From: a virus
Virus record (IMG/VR): IMGVR_UViG_3300043172_000315
Span: 1 to 26,882 of that record
DNA length: 26,882 nucleotides
Reading direction: 5' to 3' (one strand)
In this document: positions 16,846 to 24,367 of the stretch, piece after piece
Layout of the letters: each line of letters starts with the position of its first letter
Numbering within the stretch: the first letter of the stretch is position 1
Program-made: the position numbers and the translations under genes
The notes under the pieces: generated by a model
Databases searched by the model: none
What the model saw: only the letters and a program-made list of their open reading frames with translations
Told to the model about the DNA's origin: nothing

Positions 16846-17045
16846 TCTTCTTCCTCACCATCGTACTCAGTAGGGTATCCCTCTAGATCGTTCATGATCC
16901 GGAATCCAAGCTCGTATAGCTCTTCTTCATCTTCGGTATCATCCGGGGCATAGTACACCACGTCCAGGGACGAGGACTTCTGACAGCTCACGCAGAGAAG
17001 CCCGTTCTGGGTGTACCTACCGCACTTACATCTTACTAGCGACAT
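16842..17045 (-). CDS. Small zinc-ribbon protein with acidic tail
   Basis: The 67-residue product opens with a compact metal-binding motif: C6-x-C8 and C18-x2-C21 (RCKCGRY...LCVSC), which fits a small zinc ribbon. After residue 34 it is strongly acidic (DDTEDEEELYE, ending EYDGEEED), as in proteins that contact nucleic acid-binding partners or mimic DNA charge. It is the last gene of the leftward operon, and its start lies 20 bases inside the end of the glycosyltransferase gene. A GGAG stands ten bases before the ATG, a little far. No function can be assigned. Confidence 0.65.
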   Translation of the reverse strand: MSLVRCKCGRYTQNGLLCVSCQKSSSLDVVYYAPDDTEDEEELYELGFRIMNDLEGYPTEYDGEEED

Positions 17046-17772
17046 GCTGTAGCTTCTCCAAGTCAGAGCTTACTGGGAAGTTGTTGATCGGCGCTCGCAA
17101 GATAGGTAGTTCTTTCAACAGGTCGAAGGGTACCAGCTCTCCTGGGTGGTACGTGCCTTGTGCCTTTCGATCTAGCCTCTTAGGTACCGACCCCTCCAAG
17201 GGCGAACGTAGAGCGTTGTGGAAGTGCCAGCACATCACATCATCAAGCTTGAACTCATTGCTTTCCTTCTGCCTGTATCGAGGCGCTTCTCCTGGGTGGT
17301 TACCGATGAAGTACGCATTCCTACGGTACAGGCGGTGGTGGGTGCGCTCGTCTGAGTAGCGGTGGAGCAGGTTGGTCGCCATCTCGGTGCGCTTGAACAC
17401 CCCATACTTCAGCTCAGTGAGGCTCGATGTTCTTGTCAACGCATCAAACCCAGTAGTCAAGGCGTCCAGGCTGGTGGGGTGGTACACCTCGTCGGCGTCC
17501 ACCATGAACGTCCATTCTGTCTCGGCCTCCACCAGCATGCTGTTGCGGTAGCACCCTTGGATGTCAGGCACTGCGAACGGTAGCCTGCGGACGAAGATCT
17601 CAGCTTTCTCTGTCTCCACGAACCAGTCAATGATGTTCTCGGTGCCATCCTCACTACCTGCATCATAGATCACGTACCGATGAAACCTACCACGTAGCGC
17701 CTCAAGGGCGTACGGAAGCCAGTACTGATCGTTCATCACCAAGATGGTGGGTGTCAACCCTTCAATCTTCAT
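17026..17772 (-). CDS. Glycosyltransferase, GT-A fold (family 2-like)
   Basis: The 248-residue product is a nucleotide-sugar-dependent transferase. Seen: an N-terminal Rossmann-type start (LTPTILVMNDQYWLPYALEAL), YDAGSEDGT at 36-44 for nucleotide binding, and the metal-binding DXD in FMVDADE (Asp92 and Asp94). A later KLDDVMCWHFHNALRSP stretch is typical of the acceptor side of small GT2-like enzymes. It lacks membrane segments, so it should act in the cytosol. It overlaps the upstream Cys-rich gene by 11 bases and is preceded by AAGGGGAT. With three other transferases in the same operon it probably adds one sugar of a short glycan; donor and acceptor are unknown. Confidence 0.85.
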   Translation of the reverse strand: MKIEGLTPTILVMNDQYWLPYALEALRGRFHRYVIYDAGSEDGTENIIDWFVETEKAEIFVRRLPFAVPDIQGCYRNSMLVEAETEWTFMVDADEVYHPTSLDALTTGFDALTRTSSLTELKYGVFKRTEMATNLLHRYSDERTHHRLYRRNAYFIGNHPGEAPRYRQKESNEFKLDDVMCWHFHNALRSPLEGSVPKRLDRKAQGTYHPGELVPFDLLKELPILRAPINNFPVSSDLEKLQHVASKM

Positions 17773-17965
17773 CCTTATCCCCTTTGAGAAAGTGTTCTAT
17801 GCACTCATCAAACCCGGAGAACCTGCTTGGGTCCGTATGGTTCGCTGTCATTTCCTTCTCACACCACTTGCACCAAGTAGTTTTGCCTTGATCGGAGCCA
17901 GAACATCGGTACTGTATTTTGCCCGCTTCGTGATCTCCATTGGGTGACTCTTTGCAATCAGACAT
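17762..17965 (-). CDS. Small Cys-rich protein, probable zinc binding (junction-duplicated pair, member 1)
   Basis: The 67-residue product has cysteines at 4, 21, 32, 35 and 55, with WCKWCEKEM (C32-x2-C35) as the clearest metal knuckle and an SGFDEC motif at 50-55. The likely start is the ATG at 17965, six bases after GGAGG; a GTG just upstream is less well placed. The ribosome site lies inside the last codons of the preceding gene. The same 18-base junction (one difference) precedes the next gene upstream, and both proteins carry SGxDEC, so they may be old duplicates. The C-terminus is acidic. Function unknown; the protein sits between two glycosyltransferase genes. Confidence 0.6.
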   Translation of the reverse strand: MSDCKESPNGDHEAGKIQYRCSGSDQGKTTWCKWCEKEMTANHTDPSRFSGFDECIEHFLKGDKDED

Positions 17966-18194
17966 CACACACCTCCATTATAATGTCATCAGGAAACTCA
18001 TCATCAACCAACCATGTAGCACACTCATCATGCCCACTACTATCATGATCTATGTAAACTCCCATACCAAACAAGGGGCTCTTTGGCTCTCTATAAATGG
18101 AGAAGCAAGGACAAGTATGACTAAAGTGTCCTTTAGGACGCATACATTCCAAACCGAACTCAGGTAACCCCTTATCACACCTTTCACTAGACAC
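17958..18194 (-). CDS. Small Cys-rich protein, probable zinc binding (junction-duplicated pair, member 2)
   Basis: The 78-residue product starts at a GTG six bases after GGAGG; there is no ATG. Cysteines and histidines cluster (ERCDKG, LECMRPKGHFSHTCPC), and SGHDEC appears near residue 53, as in the following gene. It ends MEVCDV, and the codons for EVC form the ribosome site of the next gene. The upstream glycosyltransferase ends LEVCGV with nearly the same bases and serves this gene in the same way. A zinc-binding adaptor is a guess; no family is recognised. A GTG one codon earlier is a possible alternative start. Confidence 0.55.
   Translation of the reverse strand: MSSERCDKGLPEFGLECMRPKGHFSHTCPCFSIYREPKSPLFGMGVYIDHDSSGHDECATWLVDDEFPDDIIMEVCDV
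17960..17977 (-). repeat. Duplicated ribosome-site/start junction, copy 1
   Basis: TGGAGGTGTGTGATGTCT on the minus strand: the end of one gene (EVC codons), ribosome site and start of the next. It differs from the copy at 18189-18206 only in the first base of the start codon (ATG against GTG). Confidence 0.8.
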
Positions 18195-19095
18195 CACACA
18201 CCTCCAGTATTTGCTCCACCCTGTTCTTCACTTGATGCTGCTCGACCGCAAGTGCATAAGCACGCCGCGCCATAGACGCTGCAAGGCTCGGTTCCCTAAG
18301 GCACCAGTCAATCTGATTAGCAAGCTCAGCCTCAGTAGCGTAGCCAAGGTAGTGCTCTCCTTCTTCAAACAACTTAGACATGCCGTCCCTGGGGTCACGA
18401 TCTGTGACCAGCGGGCGCTCCATCAGCATGGACTCAATCACTCTTTGGTTAGGGCCGTCGTGCTTCTGACCACAGTTGAACAGCACCTTGCATCGGGCCA
18501 TAGCCTCCGAGGTGTGGGGCCAGCGCTGCCCGTGCTTACCGATCTCTCGTACGTCCAGCGTCCATGTATGGCGCTGGGCAATAGGCTTCAGTGGATCAGC
18601 TCGGTCGATCCCACCCTTGCTACCAAAGAACCCGATGTCATGGGGCCGAGACTCATGCAGTTCAGGTAGTACACCCTTGTAGAAGTAGTGGGTATCACTA
18701 GCGTTGGGGCACCAGTGTACGGAGGGGTGGTTGGTGAAGATGTCACGCCTGTCCCACACCGCAAAGAATACGTGGTCGTAGTACTGAGCCTGCCTCTTGT
18801 GCAGGCTGGGGTGACCGTGGGTATCTACGTACCGCACTGCTGAGGGGATGGGTGCCCGCTCCTCTAGGAAGGCTAGGTTCCCTTCTTTGTTGCGCCCGCA
18901 GTCTAGGTCAAGGAAGAGGTCAAATGACTCGACAAACGGTACGTTGTTAAACGCAGTGTGCGCGTGGCCTTCTCCCATCGGCAGCACCCAGTGACCCAGC
19001 TCTATGAGTGCGCGCATGTAGCTGTCCGTGTAGGTTTCCGTAGGCTTACCGTGCTTATCCTCGGTCTTCCTGCACCCTAGGAGGATGTTGGTCAT
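18187..19095 (-). CDS. Glycosyltransferase, GT-B fold, CgeB-like
   Basis: The 302-residue product resembles the CgeB/spore-maturation type of GT-B transferases. Seen: an N-terminal Rossmann start (MTNILLGCRKT), a middle section with HDIGFFGS (152-159) and the C-terminal donor-site pattern NQRVIESMLMERPLVT (216-231) with Glu221 at the place of the EX7E motif. DGMSKLFEEGEHYLGY follows, and the helix that ends such proteins (EPSLAASMARRAYALA). It lacks membrane segments. The gene is joined to the GT2 gene upstream by TGATG, with GGAG eight bases before the start. Its last codons encode the ribosome site of the next gene. It probably transfers a nucleotide-activated sugar; specificity unknown. 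Confidence 0.8.
   Translation of the reverse strand: MTNILLGCRKTEDKHGKPTETYTDSYMRALIELGHWVLPMGEGHAHTAFNNVPFVESFDLFLDLDCGRNKEGNLAFLEERAPIPSAVRYVDTHGHPSLHKRQAQYYDHVFFAVWDRRDIFTNHPSVHWCPNASDTHYFYKGVLPELHESRPHDIGFFGSKGGIDRADPLKPIAQRHTWTLDVREIGKHGQRWPHTSEAMARCKVLFNCGQKHDGPNQRVIESMLMERPLVTDRDPRDGMSKLFEEGEHYLGYATEAELANQIDWCLREPSLAASMARRAYALAVEQHQVKNRVEQILEVCGV
18189..18206 (-). repeat. Duplicated ribosome-site/start junction, copy 2
   Basis: TGGAGGTGTGTGGTGTCT on the minus strand, spanning the last codons of the CgeB-like gene and the GTG start of the next gene. Partner of 17960-17977. Confidence 0.8.
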
Positions 19096-19844
19096 CAGGT
19101 AATCTCCAGCGGGTAGAAGATCTCACCCTTCATTCGTACAGCCTTGGCTACCTTCTTGTTCCTAGCTATCTGCGCGTCAATCTCTTCCTTGGGATCGTTC
19201 CAGCGCCCCCCTTCCGTGTCTCCTACCTGCTTGAACTTGTCCCTGGCCTCGGCTATATCCACGTACCCTAGGGGGTGGGACACCAGCCCCGCCTTGATCA
19301 CCCGTGCCGACCAGTCACCATGCGCGTAGCCTACACCCTTGAAGTCAGGGTGGAAGCCACCCACTGTTTTGATGACCTTCTTCGTCAGGAAGGTGAGATC
19401 CCCTCGGGGTGAGGTTGCATAGATAGGGGTGAGGCCAACAGCGCTCTTGAGGTATTGCGTGAACGTCGGGTGTGTCTCGGGGATCTCTTTGTCTTGGATA
19501 CGGCAGAAGTGGTGGATATCCATGATCACAGAGGCCGACTCGTACTGCTCAAACCAGTCCTTCTCCGTGGGTACGAGGTCATCTTCAAGTATGCACATGA
19601 AGTGGTGGTTCTGCATGAGGTAGAGGCAGCGGTTCTTGTTGGCACCCACGCCTTTGTTGGGGCCTGTAAGCAGCGTCACTGTAGGGAAGTCGAGGATGGG
19701 GGTGATGCCGTCGTAGTCGCTGCCATCGTCACACACAAACACATCCGTCCCGTTGGGTACGGTAGACAGCACACCCTCAATCACCTCACCGATGTGGTCG
19801 CCTCGGTTGTATGTGCTGATGCTAACTGCCCTCTTCGTCTGCAT
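19095..19844 (-). CDS. Glycosyltransferase family 2 (GT-A)
   Basis: The 249-residue product shows the GT2 pattern: [14 protein letters not shown] at the N-terminus, FVCDDGSDYDG (about 36-46) for the nucleotide, NKGVGANKNRC, the DXD-like CILEDDLVP (Glu87-Asp88-Asp89) and the later GYAHGDWSARV, where the GDW corresponds to the ED/DW acceptor motif. I chose the ATG at 19844 because GAGG lies six bases before it; the ATG two codons earlier has GAGG directly adjacent, and longer versions would cover a small upstream gene. The start overlaps the end of that small gene. No membrane helix, so a soluble enzyme. It belongs to the operon of four glycosyltransferase genes. Confidence 0.85.
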   Translation of the reverse strand: MQTKRAVSISTYNRGDHIGEVIEGVLSTVPNGTDVFVCDDGSDYDGITPILDFPTVTLLTGPNKGVGANKNRCLYLMQNHHFMCILEDDLVPTEKDWFEQYESASVIMDIHHFCRIQDKEIPETHPTFTQYLKSAVGLTPIYATSPRGDLTFLTKKVIKTVGGFHPDFKGVGYAHGDWSARVIKAGLVSHPLGYVDIAEARDKFKQVGDTEGGRWNDPKEEIDAQIARNKKVAKAVRMKGEIFYPLEIT

Positions 19845-19983
19845 CTTCATCCTCGCATTGATCCGTAAGGTACCGTAGTGCTGCGCCCGCAACTTCCACC
19901 GCCGCATCGACAGAAGGGAACTCAGTCTCTGGCGCGTTCTTGTAGCTCTCTTCGATAAGCTTCAGTACGTCATCCTTATTCAA
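19822..19983 (-). CDS. Small acidic protein, TTG start (53 residues)
   Basis: Between the 1045-residue transferase and the GT2 gene the minus strand holds a 53-codon frame that uses the whole gap. It starts with TTG in a TTGA overlap with the upstream stop, seven bases after AGGAG, and ends 22 bases inside the GT2 gene. The product begins [18 protein letters not shown], has an amphipathic Ala/Val helix ([15 protein letters not shown]) and an acidic end ([11 protein letters not shown]). It looks like a small helical accessory protein, perhaps a partner of a neighbouring transferase. The clear ribosome site and the tight packing make it likely real, though no homologue can be named. Confidence 0.65.
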   Translation of the reverse strand: MNKDDVLKLIEESYKNAPETEFPSVDAAVEVAGAALRYLTDQCEDEDADEEGS

Positions 19984-22900
19984 AACAGATCTCCTATGAG
20001 TTTCTTCCAGTTCTTCTTGTACTGCGTGGGATCGGCTGCTGCTGCGGCCGTATCGTACCCACTCATAACGAAGTCACGTCTTAGCTGCGGTTTCACCATG
20101 AGTCTCTCAGCCTGCTTGGTTAGATCATTCACGCTGCCTACAGGTACGAGCGCGCAGTTCTTCCCATCCTTCAGGAACTCAGCCCCTGTGTCAGTGGATA
20201 CAATAGCGCACCCAGCCGACATAGCCTCAAGCGTCATGCGCCCTAGCCCCTCAGTATGAGAAGCGTTGAGCCAGATATCTGTCTGAGCCATAAGCTGTGC
20301 CATTTCTTTCCTAGAAGGCGACAGAAAGTAGTTAAGCCAGGGCGGCTTACCTTTACCGAACAAGGGGTTTTCTCCTACTCCTACGAACTGTAGCTTTCCA
20401 GGGAACTTCTGAGCCAAAGCCATCATGGTTTGCAAGGCTTCGGTTGTACCCTTGAGGGGGTGGGCATGAATCAGTGTGCTAATCACGAGGGTGCTGCTAT
20501 CAAGGTTCCCGAAGTTTCGTTGTTCGGGAGTGTGATGAAACGTGTCGTGGGCGTAGTGGTACCATCCCACTCGACGAGCATTCTTGTGTGTGTTGTGTTC
20601 CCACCCCTCAGCAACCTTCTCGCAAGCCTTCTTCAACCAGTTAGTACTGGTGACGATAGCGTCCCACTTGAGGTTGAGTGAGTCAGTCTCAAGGGATTGG
20701 AACCTCTGGTTGTGCGACAGCTTCAGCATCACCTTCTTCTTAATGTGTGCCATCTCCGTGAACTCCTTGTTGTGTTCGTTATCGGAGTTGGTTATCAGTA
20801 GGTCGCACGGAGGGATCTTCGTCCAATCCACACGGATAGGTACTCTACAATGCTCTTGAATAGAGGGATTGATATCTGGGTAGATTGTGTACAAGGTCAC
20901 GTCGTGTCCCAGATCCTGAAGCAGGTGTGCGATATCCAGAATCGTAGTAGGCCCTCCATACTTCCGGAGGTGGGGTGTGATCACCGCAATCTTCTTATAG
21001 TTGGGCTCCAAGTCTAGCGTCTTCTCAAAGAGCTTAACGACATCGACTAGGCGTTCCGAACGACGGTACCCCCGGGACGTGAGTTGTGCTGCTTCACGCA
21101 ACGCGGCAAAGCGCTTAGGCTCATTGAACAGGATGTTGTAGATGCGCTCCGCTACTACCTCGGAGGTCGTCTTGTTGGGGAAGATGATAGAGTCTATGTC
21201 ATTGGTGGCATACTCAAGGATGCCCTTGTTGTTCCAGCACACCGGCACTGCACCAGAAGCCATCGCCTCAAGGGAGGGGAGACCGTAGCTGTGGTTGCTA
21301 GCAGGGTCACAGAAAACATCTACCTCTCTCCCTAGGAGATCAGCAAACTTTGTCTGAGCTAGTGTCCCGAGCCCTACTATGAACTGGCAACCGGGTACCG
21401 TGCTGGTACCTGTCGCTAGGATTCGTAGTTCTTGCTTGTTCTCTTTGGCTAGCTTCATGAGGTGGCGACACAACTCCACGCCCCGGTCGTGTCCCTTGAA
21501 CGGGTACCCTTGGTTACCCAAGGCGATGAGGAGTGTCTTCCTCTCATCGCCGTGCTGCCTACCTCTTGGATAGAACATGTAGTCATCGTACCCAACAGAC
21601 ACACTACCATGAACCTTATGAGACTTGGCCATCTTCTTGGCCGTCCACTTACTGTTGGTGATGGTGAACTCGGCTTCTTTGTTTGCCTCACGAATAGACT
21701 TGGTCAGCGCTGTCGTTGGCGCTATCGAGCAATCATCGCTCTGCGAGAAGTGAACTGACGTGAGGTCGGGGTTGTTACGTGTGAGGTTCAGGACATGCTC
21801 CATCAACTCACCGGTACCTGCTACGACGTACCCTTGGCGGAACACCCGTTCCTCAAAGTTGGACAGGAAGTCTTGAACGCCCTCCTTGAAGACCACTGGT
21901 GCTGACCGCAGCGAGGGTAGCAACGGATCCTCCCCATCGGGGGTTCTCTTGATACGTACAACCTTCGCCTCTACATTGAGTTCATTGAAGAAGTTGACTA
22001 GGTCAGCGATCACTCTCATACCGCCACAGTTCTCAGTACTGTACACGACGAAGGCGATACTGTATCGGGATGAGTCTTTGGATATTATATCCTTAGAGAT
22101 AGGAGATCTAAGAGTTTTCAACGTCTTCTCTGTATCGAAGTTGCGCTGCCACTCTTTGAAGGAAGGCCACGCCGCATGGAACCTAGCGGCTCCCGACTTC
22201 CGGTACCCCATGTGTTCCTCGTCACCTAGCACGCTGAAGGAAGTCCCTCGCTCATGCCAGATGTAGGTGTCGTCAGCGAGCACCGCCTTCCAATTTGATA
22301 CCTGCCCGTCTACAATGCGGGTGATGCAGCGCATCCAGTAGTCAGTCTCTTCCCCGTAGGACACGTACCCCTCATCGAACAGTCCGATCTCAGCGATGAT
22401 GCCTCGCTCAAACATGAAGCAGAACCCTGTCGGCATGATCTCTGGGTACATGTGGGAAGATATCTTCTCGATAGCTCTGTTCATATCGTTGAAGTCGTGG
22501 CCCTCTTGGAGGGGAACGTTAATAACTGCGGTGTTGTTGGTGCAAGGGTTGACGATCTTGTTACGCTCGTCTGCCTTCAATGCAAGCACCATCTTGAACA
22601 ACCACCCTGGGGTGACTACGGTGTCCGAATTAAGGACACAGATGTAAGGAGCTTTTCCTTCTTCGATACCTCGGTTGACAGAGGCGGCGAACCCACGGTT
22701 CTTCTGATTGAACAACACTGTGTGGTTAGGGTTCTTCTCCTGCCACATACCCAACCACACCTTCGTGCGTTCGTCGGGTGAGCAGTCGTCTACAAGGATG
22801 ATACGGTGCGGCCATGTAGTACGCTGTTGCACTGACTCGACACAGGCAATGAGTACATGAAGGCCCCCATATACAGGGATCACGATGTCTACTGGTTCTA

Positions 22901-23117
22901 CCCCTGTCTCTAGTAAGGAGGTAACAGCGTGGCTAAGGTTCTTGTTACCCTCGATAGTAGCGGTGGTAGCTTCTAGAAGTTTCTCCCCTAGCGCGGTGAT
23001 ATAGGCCTGGGCTTGGGGACTGACCGCAGCGGCGTTGTCTTCTTCAATCTCGGCAACGAACCTATTAACTTCCTCTTGCGTCTTGGGTACCCACACACCC
23101 TTGCTATCAAATGACAT
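19980..23117 (-). CDS. Three-domain glycosyltransferase: GT2 + GT4 + GT4 (1045 residues)
   Basis: Three catalytic-type domains lie in one chain. Domain 1 (about 76-310) is GT2: [20 protein letters not shown] (Asp110/Asp111), CVLNSDTVV (the DXD position at 163-165) and [10 protein letters not shown] (about 255-264). Domain 2 (about 350-695) is GT-B family 4, with the donor-site pattern [17 protein letters not shown] (610-626). Domain 3 (about 708-1040) is a second GT4 unit with [19 protein letters not shown] (955-973). The first 75 residues are helical and charged. There is no membrane segment. Such a chain could add two or three sugars in turn. It overlaps the dCMP deaminase gene by 11 bases and the small TTG gene by four. 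Donors and acceptor are unknown. Confidence 0.88.
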   Translation of the reverse strand: MSFDSKGVWVPKTQEEVNRFVAEIEEDNAAAVSPQAQAYITALGEKLLEATTATIEGNKNLSHAVTSLLETGVEPVDIVIPVYGGLHVLIACVESVQQRTTWPHRIILVDDCSPDERTKVWLGMWQEKNPNHTVLFNQKNRGFAASVNRGIEEGKAPYICVLNSDTVVTPGWLFKMVLALKADERNKIVNPCTNNTAVINVPLQEGHDFNDMNRAIEKISSHMYPEIMPTGFCFMFERGIIAEIGLFDEGYVSYGEETDYWMRCITRIVDGQVSNWKAVLADDTYIWHERGTSFSVLGDEEHMGYRKSGAARFHAAWPSFKEWQRNFDTEKTLKTLRSPISKDIISKDSSRYSIAFVVYSTENCGGMRVIADLVNFFNELNVEAKVVRIKRTPDGEDPLLPSLRSAPVVFKEGVQDFLSNFEERVFRQGYVVAGTGELMEHVLNLTRNNPDLTSVHFSQSDDCSIAPTTALTKSIREANKEAEFTITNSKWTAKKMAKSHKVHGSVSVGYDDYMFYPRGRQHGDERKTLLIALGNQGYPFKGHDRGVELCRHLMKLAKENKQELRILATGTSTVPGCQFIVGLGTLAQTKFADLLGREVDVFCDPASNHSYGLPSLEAMASGAVPVCWNNKGILEYATNDIDSIIFPNKTTSEVVAERIYNILFNEPKRFAALREAAQLTSRGYRRSERLVDVVKLFEKTLDLEPNYKKIAVITPHLRKYGGPTTILDIAHLLQDLGHDVTLYTIYPDINPSIQEHCRVPIRVDWTKIPPCDLLITNSDNEHNKEFTEMAHIKKKVMLKLSHNQRFQSLETDSLNLKWDAIVTSTNWLKKACEKVAEGWEHNTHKNARRVGWYHYAHDTFHHTPEQRNFGNLDSSTLVISTLIHAHPLKGTTEALQTMMALAQKFPGKLQFVGVGENPLFGKGKPPWLNYFLSPSRKEMAQLMAQTDIWLNASHTEGLGRMTLEAMSAGCAIVSTDTGAEFLKDGKNCALVPVGSVNDLTKQAERLMVKPQLRRDFVMSGYDTAAAAADPTQYKKNWKKLIGDLF

Positions 23118-23589
23118 GGTCTATGATCCTCACCTGTGCTGCGTGCATGACCTCTCGGGCCTTCTTGAAGTTCTCTTCATACTCACCCCACCTTCCATTC
23201 AACCAGAACGGATCGGCTTCCTTGGAGGGGATGATGACCTCCTTGAACCCAGCCTGCACGATAGCCTTGGCGCACTCAGTACAAGGGTGGGAGGTGGTGT
23301 ACAGTACGGCATCCAGTAGCTTGGTGCCGCTGCGTGCTGCGTTACAAATGACGTTCATCTCAGCGTGAGCAGTCCAGTTGTATTTCTCAGGGCGCTCATG
23401 GCGCGCGTCATTCTCGTCGTCAGCATACCGGACGAACCCGTTGTACCCTAGAGACAAGACGGTGTGCCCCTCCCCCACAGCTACGGCCCCCACCTTGATG
23501 GATCGATCCTTGGACTTGGAAGCCACAAGGAAAGCCATCTCCATGAAGAAGGCGTCCCATCTCGCTATGCTGAGTTTGTCATCGAACAC
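23107..23589 (-). CDS. Deoxycytidylate (dCMP) deaminase-like protein
   Basis: The 160-residue product has the zinc-dependent deaminase signature: HAE (His75, Glu77, in [10 protein letters not shown]) and PCTEC (Cys103, Cys106), with an N-terminal [18 protein letters not shown] and [10 protein letters not shown] as in phage dCMP deaminases. It should convert dCMP to dUMP and so feed thymidylate (or a modified pyrimidine) supply. I place the start at the GTG at 23589, seven bases after GAGG and overlapping the previous stop by 11 bases. An ATG at 23640 would add 17 residues but overlap 62 bases. A ComE-type or riboflavin-type deaminase is less likely given the length and motif context. Its end overlaps the large glycosyltransferase gene. 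Confidence 0.85.
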   Translation of the reverse strand: MFDDKLSIARWDAFFMEMAFLVASKSKDRSIKVGAVAVGEGHTVLSLGYNGFVRYADDENDARHERPEKYNWTAHAEMNVICNAARSGTKLLDAVLYTTSHPCTECAKAIVQAGFKEVIIPSKEADPFWLNGRWGEYEENFKKAREVMHAAQVRIIDHVI

Positions 23590-23980
23590 CGGGTGCCCTC
23601 GAACCTCGCGTGTCGCACTCAGGCGGCACGAACTCTCCATCTACTACTACTATTTCATTGGTTATCCCACAGATAGAGCAGTTGGAGTTCTTGTGCTTAC
23701 AGAGCAGTGTGACGTTACCAAGGCTACCCTTCGGTGCGCCTTTGCTGTACCCTGGATCCTTACGAGGGTCATCTCCTGCTGCCATGCGGCAGTACCACGC
23801 AGCCTTGTTCAGATCCTCAACCGAGTTGATCTTGTGGCCTGCTCTCCAGTTGTACTTGATGGCGTTCCCACGACAGTACGCAACGAAGCCTTCCTCACCT
23901 AGCGCGTACTTGATCGCGTCGATGCATTCCAGCTCTGTCTGGTTGTAATGGGACGGGCTATTGACCATGTCTTCGGACAT
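23579..23980 (-). CDS. DUF3310 protein with C-terminal zinc-ribbon-like segment
   Basis: The 133-residue product has a clear DUF3310 domain at about 4-65 (DMVNSPSHYNQ, ECIDAI, YCRGNAIKYNWRAGHK, EDLNKAAWY). The domain occurs in many phages, including T7 gp1.7, which has been reported as a nucleotide kinase; whether that activity lies in this domain alone is not certain. After a Lys/Gly-rich linker comes a likely zinc site: C94, C101-x2-C104 and C122 (LLCKHKNSNCSICG...PPEC). AGGAG lies ahead of the ATG, and a sigma70-type promoter stands 20 bases further upstream, so it is the first gene after that promoter. It is followed by the dCMP deaminase, consistent with a nucleotide role. Confidence 0.8.
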   Translation of the reverse strand: MSEDMVNSPSHYNQTELECIDAIKYALGEEGFVAYCRGNAIKYNWRAGHKINSVEDLNKAAWYCRMAAGDDPRKDPGYSKGAPKGSLGNVTLLCKHKNSNCSICGITNEIVVVDGEFVPPECDTRGSRAPGVR

Positions 23981-23999
23981 CTCTCTCTCCTATGTCTCT

Positions 24000-24028
24000 A
24001 TTATATGTTTTCCTACGAGCGATTGCAA
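24000..24028 (-). promoter_or_regulatory. Sigma70-type promoter for the deaminase/glycosyltransferase operon
   Basis: In the only sizeable gap of the minus-strand operon: TTGCAA (24028-24023, 4 of 6 to consensus), a 17-base spacer and a perfect TATAAT (24005-24000), all outside coding sequence and 20 bases before the DUF3310 start. This suggests transcription by host RNA polymerase. Not tested for activity. Confidence 0.65.
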
Positions 24029-24035
24029 GGAAAAC
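24007..24035. promoter_or_regulatory. Inverted repeat around the -35 box, operator-like
   Basis: GTTTTCC (24007-24013) and GGAAAAC (24029-24035) form a perfect seven-base inverted repeat separated by 15 bases, which enclose the -35 element and reach to within one base of the -10. The position fits a repressor or activator site better than an RNA hairpin, because it lies upstream of the expected transcript start. Confidence 0.45.
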
Positions 24036-24040
24036 TGCAC

Positions 24041-24367
24041 TTATTCTTCGAATCCTTCTACCTTTCTGATGGACCCTGTGGTGAGATCGATGACCTCTCC
24101 GTTCTCGTAGTGGCGTTCCAGCACCTCAGCGAAGCAGCGGATGTGGACGCGCCAGTCCGAGCTGATCATCAGGTGCATGCCTGTATTGAACCCAATGAAC
24201 TTCTTGCACGAAGCACAGCGGGGAGGCATCTTCTTCCGGAGGTGGAGGGCGGTATCCTCCCCCTTGTGTCCGGATCCCGATGCCGTCCTGATGTCATCCT
24301 CTACCTGCACGGCAGAGTCTTCTTCCTCAGGAGGGACGAACCACTCCCGCCAGTTCGACACGTTCAC
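24041..24367 (-). CDS. Small zinc-finger-like hypothetical protein
   Basis: The 108-residue product has an acidic first half (PPEEEDSAVQVEDD) without clear structure, then a CxxC/HxxC metal site: C51-x2-C54 (PPRCASCKKF) and H75-x2-C78 (VHIRCF), about 20 residues apart, in the manner of a treble-clef or LIM-like knuckle. The end is Gly/Glu-rich. The start is a GTG in a GTGA overlap with the stop of the deoxyribosyltransferase-like gene. It is the last gene before the promoter gap. DNA or protein binding is possible; I know no family. Confidence 0.65.
   Translation of the reverse strand: MNVSNWREWFVPPEEEDSAVQVEDDIRTASGSGHKGEDTALHLRKKMPPRCASCKKFIGFNTGMHLMISSDWRVHIRCFAEVLERHYENGEVIDLTTGSIRKVEGFEE

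Noticed and set aside
17977-17982. TATAAT on the minus strand before the small Cys-rich gene
   Set aside because: It lies inside the preceding gene (codons for DIIM) and no -35-like sequence stands 16-18 bases upstream.
19455-19868. 137-codon plus-strand frame opposite the GT2 gene
   Set aside because: Antisense shadow rich in Val and His; the GT2 motifs on the other strand are clear.
23590-23640. Longer dCMP deaminase start at the ATG 23640
   Set aside because: It would overlap the DUF3310 gene by 62 bases and add residues with no family match; the GTG at 23589 has a better ribosome site.
24041-24056. TTCGAATCC, resembling a tRNA T-loop
   Set aside because: It is the end of a coding sequence (GFEE and stop); no acceptor, anticodon or D-arm pairing was found around it.
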